Below, one piece after another: positions 35,892-45,238 of a DNA stretch of 64,000 nucleotides. This DNA comes from Oceanihabitans sp. 2_MG-2023 (GTDB taxonomy: Bacteria > Bacteroidota > Bacteroidia > Flavobacteriales > Flavobacteriaceae), in contig NZ_JAUOQT010000002.1 in assembly GCF_030547245.1 (NCBI RefSeq), positions 579,236-643,235 of the forward strand. The letters run 5' to 3'. Position numbers and translations under genes: made by a program. Position 1 is the stretch's first letter, and each line of letters begins with the position of its first letter. Under the pieces are notes generated by a model that saw nothing but the letters and a program-made list of their open reading frames with translations, ran no database searches and had not been told where the DNA came from.

Positions 35892-38800
35892 ATGAATTTA
35901 AAAGCTAAATCGGCATTATTTGCATTACTCTTCATGTGCATTTCTGCCTTTGCCCAAGAAAACGTAACAGTAAAAGGGCTAGTGGTAGATGCAAATGACA
36001 ATATGCCATTACCAAGTGTAAATGTAATTATTGTTGGTACTAGTACAGGAACTAGTACAGATTTTGATGGTAACTACCAATTACAAGTAAAAAACGGAGA
36101 TGTAATTCAATTCTCTTACATTGGTTACCTATCGCAAACAGTGATTGTTAATAACCAAAGCTCTATCGATATTTCTTTAGCAGCAGATGCTAATAGCTTA
36201 GATGAAGTAGTAGTAGTTGGTTATGGTACACAAAAGAAAAGTCACTTGACTGGTGCTATATCGAAAGTAAAAAATGAAACACTGGATCAAATTGCTGTTT
36301 CAAGAGTAGATGACGCTTTAGTAGGTCAAGTATCTGGTGTAAATATTCAAGCAACAAATGCAGAAGCTGGTGGAGCACCTACAATTACCATTAGAGGTGT
36401 TGGTTCTATAACCGCAGACTCTGGTCCTGCTGTAGTAGTAGATGGTATAGTTGTAAGTTCTGATTTTCTTGGAAATTTAGACATGAATGATGTAGAATCT
36501 TTTGAAGTATTAAAAGATGCAGCATCTGCAGCTATTTATGGTAGTGAAGGTTCTAATGGTGTAATTATGATTACTACTAAAAGTGGTAAATCTGGAAAAA
36601 CTAAATTTAGTTACCAAACGTACACTGGATTTAAAGAAGCTCATGGAAGTGATGATTATAGAAAAAGTGTAGCAGATTGGGCTAAAAAAGAGCAAGCTGC
36701 AACTGGAACACTTTCTGGTGAAACATTATACGCGCAGTTATTAGTTGCAACTACAGGTGTAGACAGAGATTGGCAAGATGTATTTTTTGATGGAGGTACA
36801 GTTACAAGTCACTCTTTTGCAGCTAGAGGTGGTTCTGAAAAAACAAAATTTAGTACATCTTTAAGATATCTTCATGATGAAGGTGTTGTTATAACAGATG
36901 ATTATAAATTAATGACTGGGAAAATAAAAATTGACACTGAATTAAGTGACAAACTAAAATTTGGAATTAGTGCAACTCCTTCTTATACAAAACAAAGAAG
37001 ATTACCTACTTCAATTCATAACCCAACACGTCAATCGCCATGGTTGCCAATTTACCATACAGAAGAAACACTTCAGTTTGTTAATACTTCGGCTTACCCA
37101 GATGTACAAGCAGGTGATTATTTCTACGAAAATCATTTAATGAATTTAGATTTAGATAATGATGGTAATACAGAAAGACCACGTACTTCAGGAGATTCAA
37201 ACCCTTATGCACAATACGTAGAAAGAGAACATTATGAATACAATACAAAACTATATGGATCTACTTATTTAAGTTATGACATTATTGAAGGGCTTACAGC
37301 AAAAACTTCTTTAGGTTTAACTTTAGACCAAAGAAAAAGAGAAAGATGGGATGGAACAAAATATCATGCATCTGGGAATAGTAGAGCATTATATAACTTA
37401 CAAAACAGATTTCGTACTAGATTAATTTCAGATAACACATTAAATTATTCTACTACAATAGGTGAAAACCATGAACTTAATATATTAGCAGGTGCAACAA
37501 TACAACAAAGAAAAAGTAGCACTAGTGATGTAACTGGTACAGGGTATACTAGTGATAGACTTAAAAATTTACAAGGTGCAACAAGTATTTCTGAATTTGA
37601 AGAAATCAACACCGTACTACAAAAAGTAGGTTACTTTGGTAGAGTTACTTATGCGTATGCAGACAAATATTTATTATCTGCTTCTTTTAGACGTGATGGT
37701 AGTTCTGTTTTTGGAATTGATACTAAATGGGGTAATTTCCCTGCAGCTTCTATAGGTTGGAATGCTCATAACGAAGATTTTTTAAGTGATAGTGATGTTG
37801 TAAGCAAACTAAAATTTAGAGTTAGTTATGGTCTTACAGGTTCTGAAAACTTTAATGTTGGTGACGAAGTGGTAAATGCATGGCCTTACTTAGCTTTATT
37901 ACAAAACTCTAATGCGGTTAGTGATGGCAGTATTTCTCCTGGTGTATCTCCACTTAATATTGCTAATGCATTATTACAATGGGAAGCTTCTGAAGAGTTT
38001 AACCCTGCTGTAGATTTTGGATTATTCAACAATAAAATTTCTGGATCGGTAGATTATTACCAAAGAACTAGTGATGAATTACTATTAGAAAACCCTGTTT
38101 CTTATGTAACTGGATTTTCTGGAGGTATAGTAAACTTAGGAAAAGTACAAAACAGAGGTTGGGAATTTGAATTAAGAACTAAAAATATTAGTAGTGAGAA
38201 ATTTTCTTGGAACTCTACTATAATTGCTTCTACGAATAAAAACGAACTACTTAGTTTTGGGGATTCAAACAATGCATTAATTGAAGATACCTATGGTAGA
38301 AATTCACAATGGATTAATAGAATTGGAGAGCCAATTTCTTCTTTCTGGGGTTATGTTGTAGACGAAGAAGCGTATAACGAAACAGAATTTAGAACTAATT
38401 ATGTAGACAACCCTTGGAACAGAATTAATGGTCAAGCTGATGATACTATCGTAAAAGATTTAAATGGTGATGGTATTATTACTGATGAGGATAAAACTAT
38501 TTTAGGTGATCCTTATCCAGACTTAGTATATAGTTTTACTAATGAATTTAAATATGGTGACTTTGATTTTTCTTTCATGTTACAAGGTAGCTTAGGTGCA
38601 CAAGTAAATAACATTGGAGATCAATACTTCTATAACTGGTTTGGTAATAGAACTAGAGCTGGTGGAGAAGCACAAGCAGTTTCAGATGGTGTAGTACCTC
38701 ATGAATCTTTTATTCAAGAAAAAGTTTTAACTAGTGAAGTAATTGCAAGTGCAGACTACTTTTCATTACGTAATGTAAGCCTTGGGTATAATTTCCCAGA

Positions 38801-38999
38801 TGATTTAACATCAAAATTAGGTTTATCAGGACTTAGACTTTATGCAACTGGTCAGAATTTAATTTATATTACAGCAGATGATTACCATGGTTTTAACCCT
38901 GAGCATATAGATGGTACAGATCCTAGAGCATATGGTTCTCAAAGAGCTGGTACGCCAATATATAGTACAATATCTTTCGGTTTAAACGTTGATTTTTAA
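35892..38999 (+). CDS. SusC-like TonB-dependent receptor (alginate locus)
   Basis: Complete outer-membrane receptor of 1035 residues, proposed to import alginate oligosaccharides. Signal peptide ending 'ISAFAQ', a carboxypeptidase-regulatory-like domain (about 27-105, 'VKGLVVDANDNMPLPSVNVIIVG'), the TonB box region 'LDEVVVVGYGTQKKSHLTGAI', the plug domain (about 120-235, 'AASAAIYGSEGSNGVIMITTK') and the barrel to the C-terminal 'GLNVDF'. It is first of the SusC/SusD/PKD/PL7 set, with SusD 18 bp downstream. Ligand assignment rests on the surrounding PL6, PL7, PL17 and DEH-pathway genes and on the shared operator. Confidence 0.97.
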   Translation: MNLKAKSALFALLFMCISAFAQENVTVKGLVVDANDNMPLPSVNVIIVGTSTGTSTDFDGNYQLQVKNGDVIQFSYIGYLSQTVIVNNQSSIDISLAADANSLDEVVVVGYGTQKKSHLTGAISKVKNETLDQIAVSRVDDALVGQVSGVNIQATNAEAGGAPTITIRGVGSITADSGPAVVVDGIVVSSDFLGNLDMNDVESFEVLKDAASAAIYGSEGSNGVIMITTKSGKSGKTKFSYQTYTGFKEAHGSDDYRKSVADWAKKEQAATGTLSGETLYAQLLVATTGVDRDWQDVFFDGGTVTSHSFAARGGSEKTKFSTSLRYLHDEGVVITDDYKLMTGKIKIDTELSDKLKFGISATPSYTKQRRLPTSIHNPTRQSPWLPIYHTEETLQFVNTSAYPDVQAGDYFYENHLMNLDLDNDGNTERPRTSGDSNPYAQYVEREHYEYNTKLYGSTYLSYDIIEGLTAKTSLGLTLDQRKRERWDGTKYHASGNSRALYNLQNRFRTRLISDNTLNYSTTIGENHELNILAGATIQQRKSSTSDVTGTGYTSDRLKNLQGATSISEFEEINTVLQKVGYFGRVTYAYADKYLLSASFRRDGSSVFGIDTKWGNFPAASIGWNAHNEDFLSDSDVVSKLKFRVSYGLTGSENFNVGDEVVNAWPYLALLQNSNAVSDGSISPGVSPLNIANALLQWEASEEFNPAVDFGLFNNKISGSVDYYQRTSDELLLENPVSYVTGFSGGIVNLGKVQNRGWEFELRTKNISSEKFSWNSTIIASTNKNELLSFGDSNNALIEDTYGRNSQWINRIGEPISSFWGYVVDEEAYNETEFRTNYVDNPWNRINGQADDTIVKDLNGDGIITDEDKTILGDPYPDLVYSFTNEFKYGDFDFSFMLQGSLGAQVNNIGDQYFYNWFGNRTRAGGEAQAVSDGVVPHESFIQEKVLTSEVIASADYFSLRNVSLGYNFPDDLTSKLGLSGLRLYATGQNLIYITADDYHGFNPEHIDGTDPRAYGSQRAGTPIYSTISFGLNVDF

Positions 39000-39017
39000 T
39001 TATAAACACATCAAATT

Positions 39018-40466
39018 ATGAAAAACATAAAATTTTTAATAGTAGCTCTAGCAGGAAGTATTTTTATTTCCTGTGATACAGAAGAGTTTTTAAACCCATT
39101 ACCAGATACTGTAGTTGTAGTTGATACGTTTTTTGAAACAGATGCAGATGTATTAGCTGGAGTAATAGGAGTGTATGATGCCCTTCAAGGGGTGAATGAA
39201 AATACAGAAACAAACATAGGGGATTTTAACAGAGGAGTGCAGTTTGAACACCTTTTAACAGAACACCGTACAGATAATACAAGAAATGCAACACTAGAAG
39301 GATCTAAATCCGATTTTCATAGATATGTAGTTACTGCAAACAATGTAGAATCTGAAGATTATTATCAATCTATGTATGAAGTTATTTTTAGAGTAAATAA
39401 TGTCTTAAACTTTATGGATGTTGCAGATGATAGTAATCGTGCCAAATATACAGCAGAAGTTAAATTCTTAAGAGCTTATGCATATTTTAACTTAGTAAGA
39501 TTATTTGGTGATGTACCATTAGTAACCACTGTTTTAGGACCTGAAGAAGACCAAGCTCTTTTTACACGTATTGATTCTGATTTAATATACGAACAGATTA
39601 TAGAAGATTTATTAGAAGCTGCTAACACTTTAGATAACACGTACAAATCTAGAGCGTCACAAGCTGCAGCACAAGCGCTATTAGCAAAAGTTTACTTAAC
39701 ACAAGGAACAAACTATGTTGCTGCGCAACAATTATGCGAATCGATTATTGGTGGACAATATTCTTTACAATCTAACTATTATGATGTCTTTTATAACGAA
39801 CTAAATAACGAGATTATCTTTGCAATTCAATACCTGTCGGGTGATGCTAATGAAAGTCAGAGTTTTTCTTCAGAATTTACTTCAGGAGTTCGTGCAGGTA
39901 GAGAAGATGGTCAAAATATTGTTAATGATAATCTTATAGCAGATTTTAATATGTATGGAGGTATAAGAACAGATATTTCATATACAACCGTTCTAGGTTC
40001 TAATGAAGTTGCAAAATTCTTACCAGATGGTTTTGATGCTAATGCTTCACCAACTCCTTATGGTCCTAATGCAAGAAATGCGGGTAATGATTATATCGCA
40101 ATTCGTTATGCAGATGTGCTTTTAATGCATGTAGAGGCTATTATGGGACAAAGTTCTGAAACAAGTAACTCAAACGCACTTAACTCTTTTAAAGAAGTAA
40201 GAGATAGAGCTTTTCCAGATACGGCTCCAAACATCGTTACAAGTGTAACAAAAGAAGAACTTTTACGTGAAAGACGTGTAGAATTTGCTTTCGAAAATCA
40301 ACGTTACTTCGATTTAGTTAGATTTGGTGTTTTAGATGCTGTACTTAGTGCGCATTCCGATGAAATGGGATATGTATATGATCCAAGAAAAGCTTTATTA
40401 TTACCAATCCCTGCAAGAGAAATAAATCTTAGTGGTGGTCTTTTAACTCAAAATCCAGGATATTAA
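39018..40466 (+). CDS. SusD-like surface glycan-binding lipoprotein (alginate locus)
   Basis: Partner lid of the preceding SusC, 482 residues. Lipobox cysteine in 'IFISC', N-terminal 'DTEEFLNPLPDTVVVVDTFFETDADV', TPR segment 'FLRAYAYFNLVRLFGDVPLVT' near 150, 'IRYADVLLMHVEAIMG' near 367, and the closing 'LLRERRVEFAFENQRYFDLVRFG' and 'LLTQNPGY'. These are standard SusD/RagB features. It is 18 bp after SusC and 18 bp before the PKD lipoprotein. It is clearly diverged from the SusD at 1377, in line with a different glycan. Confidence 0.96.
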   Translation: MKNIKFLIVALAGSIFISCDTEEFLNPLPDTVVVVDTFFETDADVLAGVIGVYDALQGVNENTETNIGDFNRGVQFEHLLTEHRTDNTRNATLEGSKSDFHRYVVTANNVESEDYYQSMYEVIFRVNNVLNFMDVADDSNRAKYTAEVKFLRAYAYFNLVRLFGDVPLVTTVLGPEEDQALFTRIDSDLIYEQIIEDLLEAANTLDNTYKSRASQAAAQALLAKVYLTQGTNYVAAQQLCESIIGGQYSLQSNYYDVFYNELNNEIIFAIQYLSGDANESQSFSSEFTSGVRAGREDGQNIVNDNLIADFNMYGGIRTDISYTTVLGSNEVAKFLPDGFDANASPTPYGPNARNAGNDYIAIRYADVLLMHVEAIMGQSSETSNSNALNSFKEVRDRAFPDTAPNIVTSVTKEELLRERRVEFAFENQRYFDLVRFGVLDAVLSAHSDEMGYVYDPRKALLLPIPAREINLSGGLLTQNPGY

Positions 40467-40484
40467 TACTTAAAAAATTAAACT

Positions 40485-41357
40485 ATGAAAAATAAAGTAA
40501 ATATTTTCCGTAATTCAACATTATTCCTCTTAAGTATAGTAGCAGCTAGTTTTACTATTAGTTGTGAAGATGCCTTTAGAGACGATTTACCTGACTCAAA
40601 TTCTCAGGAAGATACTATTTTACCTACAGCTGATTTTTCTTATTCAGCAGATGTAGATAATTTTAGACTAATAAGTTTCACAGATCTTTCAACGCAATCC
40701 GCTTTCTATTCTTGGAATTTTGGAAACGGTGATACTTCTACAGATCAAGATCCAACATACACATTTGATGCTGAAGGAACTTACCCTGTAACATTTACAA
40801 CAAGTGACGCTAATGGCGCATCTGATTCTATTACTTTAGATGTTGTCGTATCAGAACCAGAAGAACCAGAAGCTATTGTTCCTGTAATTGGAGGTTGGGA
40901 ATTTGAAAGTAGCGGAGATCCTCTTTGTGAAGACAGTAGAGATTGTTGGAGAATTAGTGGAGCATCTATACATCAAACATCAAGTAATGGAGATGGTGGT
41001 ACTCGATCTGCTAAATACACAGCTGGAAGCGCAGACAATAGAGTTTCATACCAAGCAATAACCGTATCTCCTAATACAAGTTATGTTTTAAGATTTAGAT
41101 ATTCTATCCGAGCTATTGGTTCTGGGGATAGTATTAGAGCAAGTATTGTTGATGGTCAATTATCCAATTTTAGTGAATTTGCAAGTGCAACTTTGTTAGC
41201 GCAAGGATCAGGAACAAATGCATTAGGTGTAGATAATTATGATGACTATGTATTAGCCTTTGAAACAGGAGCTAATGGTGACATCGCTATTGTTTTTGAT
41301 CATGATGGAAATACAGATAACACTTGGATAGATAATGTTACTATCGATGTACAATAA
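40485..41357 (+). CDS. PKD-domain lipoprotein with carbohydrate-binding-like C-terminus
   Basis: A 290-residue putative surface alginate-binding protein. Lipobox cysteine in 'FTISC', one PKD domain (about 45-125; 'TADFSYSADVDNFRLISFTDLSTQSAFYSWNFGNGDTST'-type sequence ending 'YPVTFTTSDANGASDS'), then a jelly-roll domain (about 132-290) with 'GGWEFESSGDPLCEDSRDCWRIS', 'SYVLRFRYSIRA' and the final 'TWIDNVTIDV'. No catalytic residues are recognisable. It sits at the usual SusE position, 18 bp after SusD and 17 bp before PL7. The binding role is inferred. Confidence 0.85.
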   Translation: MKNKVNIFRNSTLFLLSIVAASFTISCEDAFRDDLPDSNSQEDTILPTADFSYSADVDNFRLISFTDLSTQSAFYSWNFGNGDTSTDQDPTYTFDAEGTYPVTFTTSDANGASDSITLDVVVSEPEEPEAIVPVIGGWEFESSGDPLCEDSRDCWRISGASIHQTSSNGDGGTRSAKYTAGSADNRVSYQAITVSPNTSYVLRFRYSIRAIGSGDSIRASIVDGQLSNFSEFASATLLAQGSGTNALGVDNYDDYVLAFETGANGDIAIVFDHDGNTDNTWIDNVTIDVQ

Positions 41358-41374
41358 ATCTATAAATTAAATAA

Positions 41375-42271
41375 ATGTTTAGATATCTCAAGATTGGTTT
41401 GTTTATTTTTCTAGTTTCTTCTGTTAGTGCCAATTGTCAAGCACAAAAAAATACTGTAACGAAAGAAGTTAAAAAGAGGAAAAAAAAGAAGAAAAAATAC
41501 AAACTTCCTGAGATAGATTTAAGTCACTGGAGTGTAACCACTCCAGAGCTAAACGCAAAAGGTGGAGCGATGAATATTGAACCACCTGAAATTTTAAATT
41601 ATGCAACAGACGAGCGTTTAACAAAATATATGTATAACGACTCCACTAAAGGAGCTTTAGTTTTCTATGCTTATCCTAGTAATGCTACAACAGCTAACAC
41701 TAAATATTCTAGGTCTGAGCTAAGAGAGCAAATGGTTCCTGGCGATAATAATACCAACTGGACCTTTGCCGATGGCGCCTATATGAAAGGCGAATTGGCA
41801 ATGGATAAGGTTACTAAAGATAGTGAAGGTAAATATCATAAAGTAATCATCATGCAAATTCATGGTCGATTAACAAATGAACAAAGAGATCTAATTGGTC
41901 AAAAAGACAATAATGCACCTCCAATATTAAAAATTTATTGGGATAAAGGTAAAATTAGAGTAAAAACCAAAGAACTAAAAAACCTAAATGCTACTCAAGA
42001 AGAAATGCTACATAAAGATGCTTGGGGGAATGACGATGGTTACACTTTTGAACAAGAAGTTGGATTTAAAAAATTCACACTCGAAGTAGAAATATCCAGT
42101 GGCAAAATGGTTATTATTTTAAATAAAACAGATTATAAAGTATATAAAAATATTCATATGGCAAAATGGGGAATCTTTGAAAATTATTTTAAAGCAGGGA
42201 ACTATTTTCAAAGTAGAGATGAAGGCGCTTATGCAAAAGTTAGATACTATAAATTAGAAGTCACACATTAA
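41375..42271 (+). CDS. PL7 alginate lyase with lysine-rich linker
   Basis: Alginate lyase of 298 residues. The exported N-terminus (about 1-21) has a cysteine in 'VSANC', so it may be lipidated, though the lipobox is poor. Next comes a strongly basic segment 'KKRKKKKKKYK' (33-43), in contrast to the acidic linker of the PL7 at 19703. The catalytic motifs are 'SRSELRE' (112-118), 'QIH' (161-163) and 'YFKAGNY' (271-277). It closes the SusC/SusD/PKD unit and is probably the surface or outer-membrane endolyase for that set. The basic stretch could bind the polyanionic substrate. A long hairpin lies 30 bp downstream. Confidence 0.93.
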   Translation: MFRYLKIGLFIFLVSSVSANCQAQKNTVTKEVKKRKKKKKKYKLPEIDLSHWSVTTPELNAKGGAMNIEPPEILNYATDERLTKYMYNDSTKGALVFYAYPSNATTANTKYSRSELREQMVPGDNNTNWTFADGAYMKGELAMDKVTKDSEGKYHKVIIMQIHGRLTNEQRDLIGQKDNNAPPILKIYWDKGKIRVKTKELKNLNATQEEMLHKDAWGNDDGYTFEQEVGFKKFTLEVEISSGKMVIILNKTDYKVYKNIHMAKWGIFENYFKAGNYFQSRDEGAYAKVRYYKLEVTH

Positions 42272-42300
42272 AAATATTTTGATTAGTCTTATTGTGATTA

Positions 42301-42342
42301 AGTTAAACTTAGAAGGTCTTAATTAGGCCTTTAAGTTTAACT
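42301..42342. terminator. Long stem-loop between PL7 and the GntR gene
   Basis: A perfect 11-bp stem (42301-42311 with 42332-42342, AGTTAAACTTA/TAAGTTTAACT) continues inward through AAGGTC/GGCCTT with one G-T pair. It has no downstream T-tract on either side, so it may be a transcript 3' end or processing signal rather than a classical intrinsic terminator. Confidence 0.6.
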
Positions 42343-42415
42343 AAACTATAAAGTTCTTTCTAAATGAAATTTATTACATTTATCATATAAACAGACATTA
42401 TATAATTATTGATTT

Positions 42416-43117
42416 ATGAAATTAGAGATACTTACGAAAACTGAAAATTTTGATATACAAAAACACATCATTGCTAGTATTCGTGATTTAATAAATTTAA
42501 AGAATCTGGAACCTGGAGATAAACTACCAGCAGAAAGAACTCTTTCAGAAAAATTTGAAGTATCTAGAAGTAATGTAAGAGAAGCAATTCAAAAATTAGA
42601 ATTTTATGGATTATTAGAATCTATTCCGCAAAGTGGAACATTTGTAGCTAATATTGGTGTAATAGCAATGAATGGGATGATTGAAGATATACTAAGATTA
42701 GAATCGCCAGAATTTAAATCCTTAGTTGAAACTAGAATTTTATTAGAATTAAAAACGGTACGACTAGCAGCATTAAGAAGAACCGAAGAAGATTTGCAAA
42801 AAATGAAAGAAGCACTAGATGCGTACTCAAATAAAGTAATAAATAATGAAGATGCTGTTCAAGAAGATTTACTTTTTCATCTAGCAATAGCAAAAGCAAG
42901 TGGAAATAGTACTATGAACACATTCATGTTGATTATTACTCCTGAAATTATTACAAATTTCGAGAAATATCATGTTTGTGATAAAGACTTAGCAAAACAA
43001 GGTATTGCAGAACACCAAGAAATTTACAATGCCATTAAAAGTAAAAATCCACAGTTAGCCAAACAAAAAATGAAAGATCATTTTAGTGAATTATACCAAT
43101 ATTGTTATAATGATTAA
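42416..43117 (+). CDS. GntR-family (FCD/FadR-type) transcriptional regulator
   Basis: A 233-residue regulator with an N-terminal winged helix (about 15-80: 'PGDKLPAERTLSEKFEVSRSNVREAIQKLEFYGLLESIPQSGTFV'-type sequence) and a C-terminal FCD effector domain (about 90-230; 'ETRILLELKTVRLAA', 'FHLAIAKASGNSTMN', 'EHQEIYNAIKSKN'). FCD regulators of hexuronate pathways (ExuR, UxuR) bind TTGGT-N2-ACCAA boxes. Boxes of this form occur in the three promoters at 19654, 30469 and 35678, so this protein is the likely repressor of the alginate locus, released by a pathway intermediate such as DEH or KDG. A GntR regulator of alginate genes (AusR) has, to my recollection, been described in Zobellia. No such box lies before this gene itself. 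Confidence 0.9.
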   Translation: MKLEILTKTENFDIQKHIIASIRDLINLKNLEPGDKLPAERTLSEKFEVSRSNVREAIQKLEFYGLLESIPQSGTFVANIGVIAMNGMIEDILRLESPEFKSLVETRILLELKTVRLAALRRTEEDLQKMKEALDAYSNKVINNEDAVQEDLLFHLAIAKASGNSTMNTFMLIITPEIITNFEKYHVCDKDLAKQGIAEHQEIYNAIKSKNPQLAKQKMKDHFSELYQYCYND

Positions 43118-43152
43118 ACTGTAATTACTAACTAACACATTAAAAAATATAC

Positions 43153-44436
43153 ATGAAACTAAAAGGATTAAGATGGTGGATTATAGGATTAATTTTTATT
43201 GCCACTGTTATAAACTATATTGATAGAACTGCATTTGCATTACTTTGGCCGCAAATGGGTGAAGACCTTGGCATGGATAATTCCGATTATGCTTTAATGC
43301 TTAATATCTTCATGATTACCTATGCTGCAAGTAAATTTTTATCAGGGAGGTTATACGATCAAATAGGAACTCGTTTAGGATTTATTGTATCCATTGTTGT
43401 ATGGTCTGCTGCTGCTGCATTTCATGCACTTGCAAGAGGTGTCGTTTCCTTATCTTTAGTTCGTGGTTTACTTGGTCTAGGGGAAGCTGGTTTATGGCCT
43501 GGTGCTGTAAAAAGTAATGGAGAATGGTTTCCTGTTAAACAAAGAGCTTTAGCGCAAGGTATTTTTAATTCCGGTGCTTCCATTGGTAATGTAATAGCGC
43601 CAGTTATTATCGTTTTTCTATATGCACATTTTGGATGGAAATCAACCTACTTAATACTAGGTGCATTAGGTTTATTATGGGTAATTCCTTGGTATATTTT
43701 AAACAAATCTAAACCAGAAGATCATCCTTGGATTACAGAAGATGAAAAAAACTTAATCCTGAATGATAGAATTGAAAACAATGACGTTGCAGTTAAAGGA
43801 TCTAAAAGCTTAAGCGTTGGTAAAATACTAAGTTACAAACAACCTTGGGGTGTTTTATTATGCAGATTTTTTATAGAACCAATTTGGTGGTTCTTTGCTG
43901 GTTGGATGCCAATATATTTAAATTCTAAATTTGGACTTAGTATAGAAGAAATTGGGAAAACCATGTGGATATCTTATCTAATGGCTGCAGCTGGAGGGAT
44001 ACTAGGCGGCTTATTTACTGAAGAATTAATAAAACGTACCAATGTAAATACTGGTAGAAAAGCAAGTATAGTATTAGGAAGTCTTTTAATAATAATAGGA
44101 TTTGTTTCTATTATATTATTTGTAACCGACTCTAACTATATGACATTTATATACTTAGCAGGAATTGCACTTTTTGGATTCCAATTTGCTATAGGTAATA
44201 TCCAAACTTTATCTAGTGACTTGTTTAAAGGACCTTCTGTTGGCACATTAGCAGGATTAGCTGGTACAATAGCTGCAGTATCTCCTATTATTATGAACTG
44301 GTTTATTGGTTCAATTACCAAAGGAGGATCTTATACACCAGCATTTATAGCAATTACAGTATCTGTTATACTTGCAGTACTATCCATTTTCTTTTTTATT
44401 AAAAAAGTAAGGCTAGTAGATAACACAAAAAACTAA
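43153..44436 (+). CDS. MFS transporter, hexuronate/ACS-type, probable DEH importer
   Basis: Inner-membrane permease of 427 residues with 12 predicted membrane segments. The start 'RWWIIGLIFIATVINYIDRTAFALLWPQMGEDLGMD' and 'GLGEAGLWPGAVKSNGEWFPVKQRALAQGIFNSGASIGNVIAP' are characteristic of the anion:cation symporter branch that contains ExuT-like hexuronate transporters. In this place, 35 bp after the GntR gene and 37 bp before the DEH reductase, it most likely moves the unsaturated uronate or DEH released by PL17 from periplasm to cytoplasm. It is unrelated in subfamily to the GPH symporter at 14008. Substrate is inferred. Confidence 0.9.
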   Translation: MKLKGLRWWIIGLIFIATVINYIDRTAFALLWPQMGEDLGMDNSDYALMLNIFMITYAASKFLSGRLYDQIGTRLGFIVSIVVWSAAAAFHALARGVVSLSLVRGLLGLGEAGLWPGAVKSNGEWFPVKQRALAQGIFNSGASIGNVIAPVIIVFLYAHFGWKSTYLILGALGLLWVIPWYILNKSKPEDHPWITEDEKNLILNDRIENNDVAVKGSKSLSVGKILSYKQPWGVLLCRFFIEPIWWFFAGWMPIYLNSKFGLSIEEIGKTMWISYLMAAAGGILGGLFTEELIKRTNVNTGRKASIVLGSLLIIIGFVSIILFVTDSNYMTFIYLAGIALFGFQFAIGNIQTLSSDLFKGPSVGTLAGLAGTIAAVSPIIMNWFIGSITKGGSYTPAFIAITVSVILAVLSIFFFIKKVRLVDNTKN

Positions 44437-44473
44437 AATATTTATCATAACATCATAGAAAAAAAAAAAAAAA

Positions 44474-45238
44474 ATGAGTAAAAACAAAGGAAAATTAGCC
44501 ATAGTTACAGGAGCAACTGGAGGAATAGGATTTGAAGTAGCAAAAAGATTAGGTCAAGATGGATATACTGTAGTATTAAATGGTATTGATGATGAAGCGG
44601 GAGCTAAAAGATTAAAAGAGTTAACCGATGAAGGAATCAGTGCAGAATATTATGGATTTGATGTTACTAAAGAAGATCAAGTAACAGATAACATCACTAA
44701 AATTGGTGAAAAATATGGTAGAATTGACGTACTTGTAAATAATGCAGGTGGTTTAGGAGGTCGTTCTAGATTTGAAGAAATGACTACAGACTTTTATAGA
44801 TTTGTAATGGCATTAAACTTAGATTCTGTATTTTTTGCATCAAGAGCAGCAATACCGTTTCTTAAAAAAGGAGAACATCCTTCTATAATTAACTATACCT
44901 CAAATGCAGGATGGACAGCTGGAGGACCAGGAGCTGGTATCTACGGAACATCTAAAGCTGGAGTACATGCTATCACTAGAGCCTTAGCTAAAGATCTTGC
45001 CGAATATGGTATTAGAGCAAATGCAGTATCTCCAGGTACTATAGACACACCTTTTCACGCACAAATTAAAGCAACAAAACCAGAAGTATTTGCTTCTTGG
45101 GCAAACAATATTATGTTAGGTAGATTAGGCCAACCAGAAGATGTAGCTGGGGTTGTTTCTTTCTTAGCTAGTAAAGATGCTTCTTTCATAACGGCTGAAA
45201 CTATTCAAATTGGTGGTGGTCAAGCATTAGGTATATAA
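44474..45238 (+). CDS. SDR-family DEH reductase (forms 2-keto-3-deoxygluconate)
   Basis: A 254-residue short-chain dehydrogenase with 'IVTGATGGIGFEVAKRLG' (canonical TGxxxGIG), 'VNNAGG', the Ser in 'INYTSNAGWTAGG', 'YGTSKAG' (Tyr/Lys) and 'RANAVSPGTIDTPFH'. Flavobacterial and sphingomonad DEH reductases that make KDG from the linear alginate monomer belong to this family. Its position between a hexuronate-type permease and the KDG kinase makes that role the most economical. A run of 15 A's lies directly before the ATG and no Shine-Dalgarno sequence is visible. The variant glycine in the active-site loop and the cofactor preference cannot be judged by eye. Confidence 0.88.
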   Translation: MSKNKGKLAIVTGATGGIGFEVAKRLGQDGYTVVLNGIDDEAGAKRLKELTDEGISAEYYGFDVTKEDQVTDNITKIGEKYGRIDVLVNNAGGLGGRSRFEEMTTDFYRFVMALNLDSVFFASRAAIPFLKKGEHPSIINYTSNAGWTAGGPGAGIYGTSKAGVHAITRALAKDLAEYGIRANAVSPGTIDTPFHAQIKATKPEVFASWANNIMLGRLGQPEDVAGVVSFLASKDASFITAETIQIGGGQALGI

